From: Flavobacteriaceae bacterium
Lineage (GTDB): Bacteria > Bacteroidota > Bacteroidia > Flavobacteriales > Flavobacteriaceae
Length of the DNA: 7,627 nt
Assembly (NCBI GenBank): GCA_016763715.1
Contig: JAESTG010000157.1
Location: forward strand, 1 to 7,627
Reading direction: 5' to 3'
Of the stretch, positions 5,843 through 7,627 are shown one piece after another. Within the stretch, counting starts at the first letter, position 1. Every line of letters begins with the position of its first letter. The translations under genes and the position numbers were made by a program. The notes below the pieces were generated by a model, which worked only from the letters and a program-made list of their open reading frames with translations, searched no databases and was not told where the DNA came from.

Positions 5843-5930
5843 GGGCGTGACCCTGCTTCGCTTATCGTACCTCAAGCTACACTGGGTCAGGCTTTCAGTG
5901 CTACACGGTAGCAGCTTCTATCCCTCACGC
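5843..5930. repeat. Conserved structured flavobacterial intergenic element (dispersed repeat / ncRNA candidate)
   Basis: This 88-bp element fills most of the gap between the FNR and ferredoxin genes. Its ends close as a 6-bp helix, GCGTGA (5845-5850) with TCACGC (5925-5930). Inside, TGACCC (5848-5853) can pair with GGGTCA (5884-5889), competing for three bases with the outer helix. TGCTAC (5899-5904) pairs with GTAGCA (5908-5913) around a 3-nt loop. GCTT (5855-5858) may pair with AAGC (5874-5877). The conserved-looking blocks GGGCGTGACCC, GGGTCAGGCTTTC and GCTTCTATCCCTCACGC, around two variable hairpins, match an intergenic element I recall recurring in Flavobacterium and relatives. I cannot give its accepted name or function, and its functional strand is unknown. 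It has no U-tract on either strand, so it is not a simple terminator. On the minus strand it ends 6 nt before the ferredoxin ATG. Confidence 0.55.
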
Positions 5931-5941
5931 AAATATTCAAA

Positions 5942-6994
5942 TTATTCGATAGCTTTTATAACGGCTTTCGGAGCTTCTTTTTTAGTTCCATCAAAGCCTT
6001 CAACACCACCTACCGTGGTATATTTCATTACATAACGCTTATCTGGAAAAATGCGTTGATATGCACTTTGACACATAAGTGTAGCTTCATGAAAACCACA
6101 CAAAATAAGTTTTAGTTTGCCTGGATATGTATTTACATCTCCAATGGCATAAATGCCTGGGATGTTTGTTTGGTAATCCAAAGCATTATTAACCTTTATT
6201 GCGTTCTTTTCAATTTCAAGTCCCCAATCGGCTATGGGACCCAATTTTGGCGACAGACCAAATAATGGAATGAAATGATCACATTCTTTATTAATAACTT
6301 GATCCCCCGTTTTAATAATAACAGCTTCTACATGGTTGGTTCCTAAAATTCCAGTTACCTCAGCGGGTGTAATGAGTTCAATCCTTCCTTCATTCTTAAG
6401 CTCCTGAACTTTTTCCACACTATCTAAAGCACCTCTAAACTCATTTCTTCGATGCACTAGAGTTACACTACTGGCTACATCTGCTAAAAATACGCTCCAG
6501 TCTAAGGCGCTATCGCCACCACCTGAAATAACTACTTTTTTATTGCGATATAACTCTGGATCTCGAATGATATATTCTACCCCTTTATCTTCAAAGCTGG
6601 AAATAGTATCAATAGGAGGTTTTCTTGGTTCAAAACTCCCTAATCCACCAGCAATTGCTACTATTGGAGCGCAGTGCTTTGTGCCTTTATTGGTCGTCAC
6701 GATAAAGGATCCATCATCTTTCTTCTCAATAGTTTCTGCTCTTTCTCCTAAGGTAAATCCTGGCTGGAAAGCCTCAATTTGTTTCATTAAATTATCCACT
6801 AAGTCTCCTGCAAGAATATCAGGAAACGCAGGAATATCATAGATAGGTTTCTTAGGATAAATTTCGGAACACTGACCTCCCGGTTGGGGTAAAGCATCAA
6901 TTAGATGACATTTCAATATTAACAAACCCGCTTCAAAAACGGTAAATAATCCTGTGGGGCCTGCACCAATTATCAATATATCGGTCTTAATCAT
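5942..6994 (-). CDS. Ferredoxin--NADP(+) reductase, thioredoxin-reductase-like type
   Basis: This 350-residue FAD enzyme transfers electrons between NADPH and ferredoxin. It is the TrxR-like FNR found in Chlorobi and in Bacillus (YumC), not the plant type. The FAD dinucleotide motif is IIGAGPTG (8-15) and PGGQCSE (38-44) contacts the flavin. YDIPAFP follows at 52-58. The NADPH domain has VVISGGGDSALDW (154-166) and HRR (181-183) for the 2'-phosphate. The second FAD motif is IYAIGDV (281-287). The redox-active CxxC of true thioredoxin reductases is missing, and a C-terminal tail after about 320 covers the flavin in this family. The length is typical. The gene sits 65 bp downstream of nfu and 105 bp upstream of the ferredoxin gene, its obvious partner. 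Confidence 0.93.
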   Translation of the reverse strand: MIKTDILIIGAGPTGLFTVFEAGLLILKCHLIDALPQPGGQCSEIYPKKPIYDIPAFPDILAGDLVDNLMKQIEAFQPGFTLGERAETIEKKDDGSFIVTTNKGTKHCAPIVAIAGGLGSFEPRKPPIDTISSFEDKGVEYIIRDPELYRNKKVVISGGGDSALDWSVFLADVASSVTLVHRRNEFRGALDSVEKVQELKNEGRIELITPAEVTGILGTNHVEAVIIKTGDQVINKECDHFIPLFGLSPKLGPIADWGLEIEKNAIKVNNALDYQTNIPGIYAIGDVNTYPGKLKLILCGFHEATLMCQSAYQRIFPDKRYVMKYTTVGGVEGFDGTKKEAPKAVIKAIE

Positions 6995-7059
6995 TTAAAA
7001 CGATCTTATAGATTTGGTGTAAATTTAATTTGAAGATATGGCATAAGACATGATATAAA

Positions 7060-7302
7060 TCAGGCTTCAACATTGATCACGCGTTCTATTTGAGGAGCGT
7101 GTTTTTTAATCGTCATTTCAACCCCACTTTTGAGTGTCATTTGGTTTACACTACACCCAACACATGCACCTTGCAATTGCACTCTCACTACATTTTCAGC
7201 ATCAATAGAAAGCAGAGAAATATCGCCTCCATCACTTTGTAAAAAAGGACGAATCTCATCCAACGCAGCTTCCACTTTTACGATTAATTCTTCTTCGGTC
7301 AT
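7060..7302 (-). CDS. NifU C-terminal domain (Nfu-type) Fe-S carrier protein
   Basis: This small protein of 80 residues consists only of the NifU C-terminal domain. The family signature is complete: an N-terminal helix (VEAALDEIRPFLQSDGGDI, 10-28), then GACVGCSVNQMTLKSGVE with Cys47-x2-Cys50. The Cys pairs from two subunits hold a [4Fe-4S] cluster that is passed to target apoproteins. It is a stand-alone domain rather than a full NifU or an A-type/Nfu fusion such as NfuA. The start codon lies one base after the TAA of the mrp-like gene, so the two are in one operon and probably translationally coupled. The pairing suggests consecutive steps in Fe-S delivery. Confidence 0.95.
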   Translation of the reverse strand: MTEEELIVKVEAALDEIRPFLQSDGGDISLLSIDAENVVRVQLQGACVGCSVNQMTLKSGVEMTIKKHAPQIERVINVEA

Positions 7303-7303
7303 A

Positions 7304-7627
7304 TTATTTATTTACGGCGTTACAACCCGCCATTGTGGTTATTTTAATTGCCTCGGTAGGAGGAAGGTTTTCATTACGCCTTACAGTCTCTTCTACCACT
7401 TTTTTAGTAACCTCAACGAAGGCTTCTTCCGTCTTAGTACCAGTTTGCAAAGCAACTGGCCGTCCTACATCACCAGCCTCACGAATACCTTGCTCCAATG
7501 GGATTTCACCCAAAAATGGAATCTCTAAATCTTCAGCTAGGTTCTTAGCACCCTCTTTTCCGAAGATATAATACGTATGGTCTGGAAACTCCTTGGGAGT
7601 AAAATAAGCCATATTTTCGATAATCCC
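7304..7627 (-). CDS. Mrp/NBP35-family P-loop ATPase, C-terminal part (partial)
   Basis: The last 107 codons of a gene that enters from the right edge; the in-frame Met at 7612 is internal. The sequence GIIENMAYFTP, YYIFGKEGAKNLAE, PFLGEIPLEQGIREAGDVGRPVAL matches the C-terminal third of Mrp/ApbC-type ATPases, scaffold or carrier proteins for [4Fe-4S] clusters. The Walker A region would be outside the window. In E. coli Mrp a CxxC pair lies between ENM and IFG and binds the bridging cluster; here that segment (AYFTPKEFPDHTYY) has no Cys. The only Cys seen is in the tail, MAGCNAVNK. The gene is followed one base later by nfu. Confidence 0.9.
   Translation of the reverse strand, partial: GIIENMAYFTPKEFPDHTYYIFGKEGAKNLAEDLEIPFLGEIPLEQGIREAGDVGRPVALQTGTKTEEAFVEVTKKVVEETVRRNENLPPTEAIKITTMAGCNAVNK

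Noticed and set aside
5837..5875. N-terminal extension of the ferredoxin (MRYDKRSRVTPKI)
   Set aside because: These codons are the right-hand side of the structured element; ferredoxins of this type begin near the ATG at 5836.
5843..5930. tRNA gene, suggested by the 88-nt length and closing helix
   Set aside because: There is no T-loop GGTTCRA motif, no plausible anticodon arm, and the GG end leaves the acceptor-like helix misaligned on either strand.
6543..6842. 99-codon plus-strand frame opposite the FNR gene
   Set aside because: The FNR frame contains all family motifs through this stretch; the opposite frame shows no domain or promoter.
7130..7528. 132-codon plus-strand frame opposite nfu and mrp
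   Set aside because: It spans the junction of two well-supported minus-strand genes and has no recognisable domain.
1..7627. Mobile element, CRISPR array, phage or defence system
   Set aside because: No transposase, integrase, regularly spaced repeats or defence-type domains were seen; every long frame fits a housekeeping or lipoprotein gene.

Overview
The window looks like chromosomal housekeeping DNA from a member of the Bacteroidota, most likely a marine-type Flavobacteriaceae. This rests on four things. Base composition is AT-rich. Several genes are preceded by the Bacteroidota sigma-A -7 motif TAnnTTTG, with no Shine-Dalgarno sequences. A surface-type lipoprotein with two similar halves is present. 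The first gene begins with the exonuclease-like N-terminus (MYLIFDTETTGLP) that I recall from flavobacterial DNA polymerase III alpha subunits. No insertion sequence, integrase, tRNA, rRNA or CRISPR array is visible.

Layout. (1) 1-298, minus: the 5' end of dnaE, running off the left edge. (2) 299-479: intergenic, with a hairpin terminator at 428-461. (3) 480-1286, minus: a lipoprotein with two similar domains (DUF6252-like). (4) About 1314-1371: a compact divergent promoter region. (5) 1422-3264, plus: a translation operon of rpsP with a long acidic tail, rimM, and a TrmN6-type tRNA adenine methyltransferase whose start overlaps the rimM stop. (6) 3312-4490, plus: glutaryl-CoA dehydrogenase with its own -7 motif and a strong terminator. 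(7) 4596-5498, plus: a calcineurin-like metallophosphoesterase with a good promoter. (8) 5504-7627, minus, reading from right to left: the C-terminus of an Mrp/NBP35 ATPase, a NifU-C-domain (Nfu) protein, a thioredoxin-reductase-type ferredoxin-NADP reductase, a structured 88-bp intergenic element, and an adrenodoxin/putidaredoxin-type [2Fe-2S] ferredoxin.

The minus-strand cluster on the right is functionally coherent. Mrp and Nfu are iron-sulfur cluster carriers, and the reductase and ferredoxin form a complete NADPH-to-[2Fe-2S] electron chain. A plausible inference is that the four genes work together in Fe-S assembly or in delivering low-potential electrons.

Most of the window is ordinary. 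The item most worth following is the folded element at 5843-5930. It has the boundaries and core (GGGCG... GGGTCAGGC... CTTCTATCCCTCACGC) of a dispersed flavobacterial intergenic element that I recall but cannot assign a function, and it ends 6 bp before the ferredoxin start codon.
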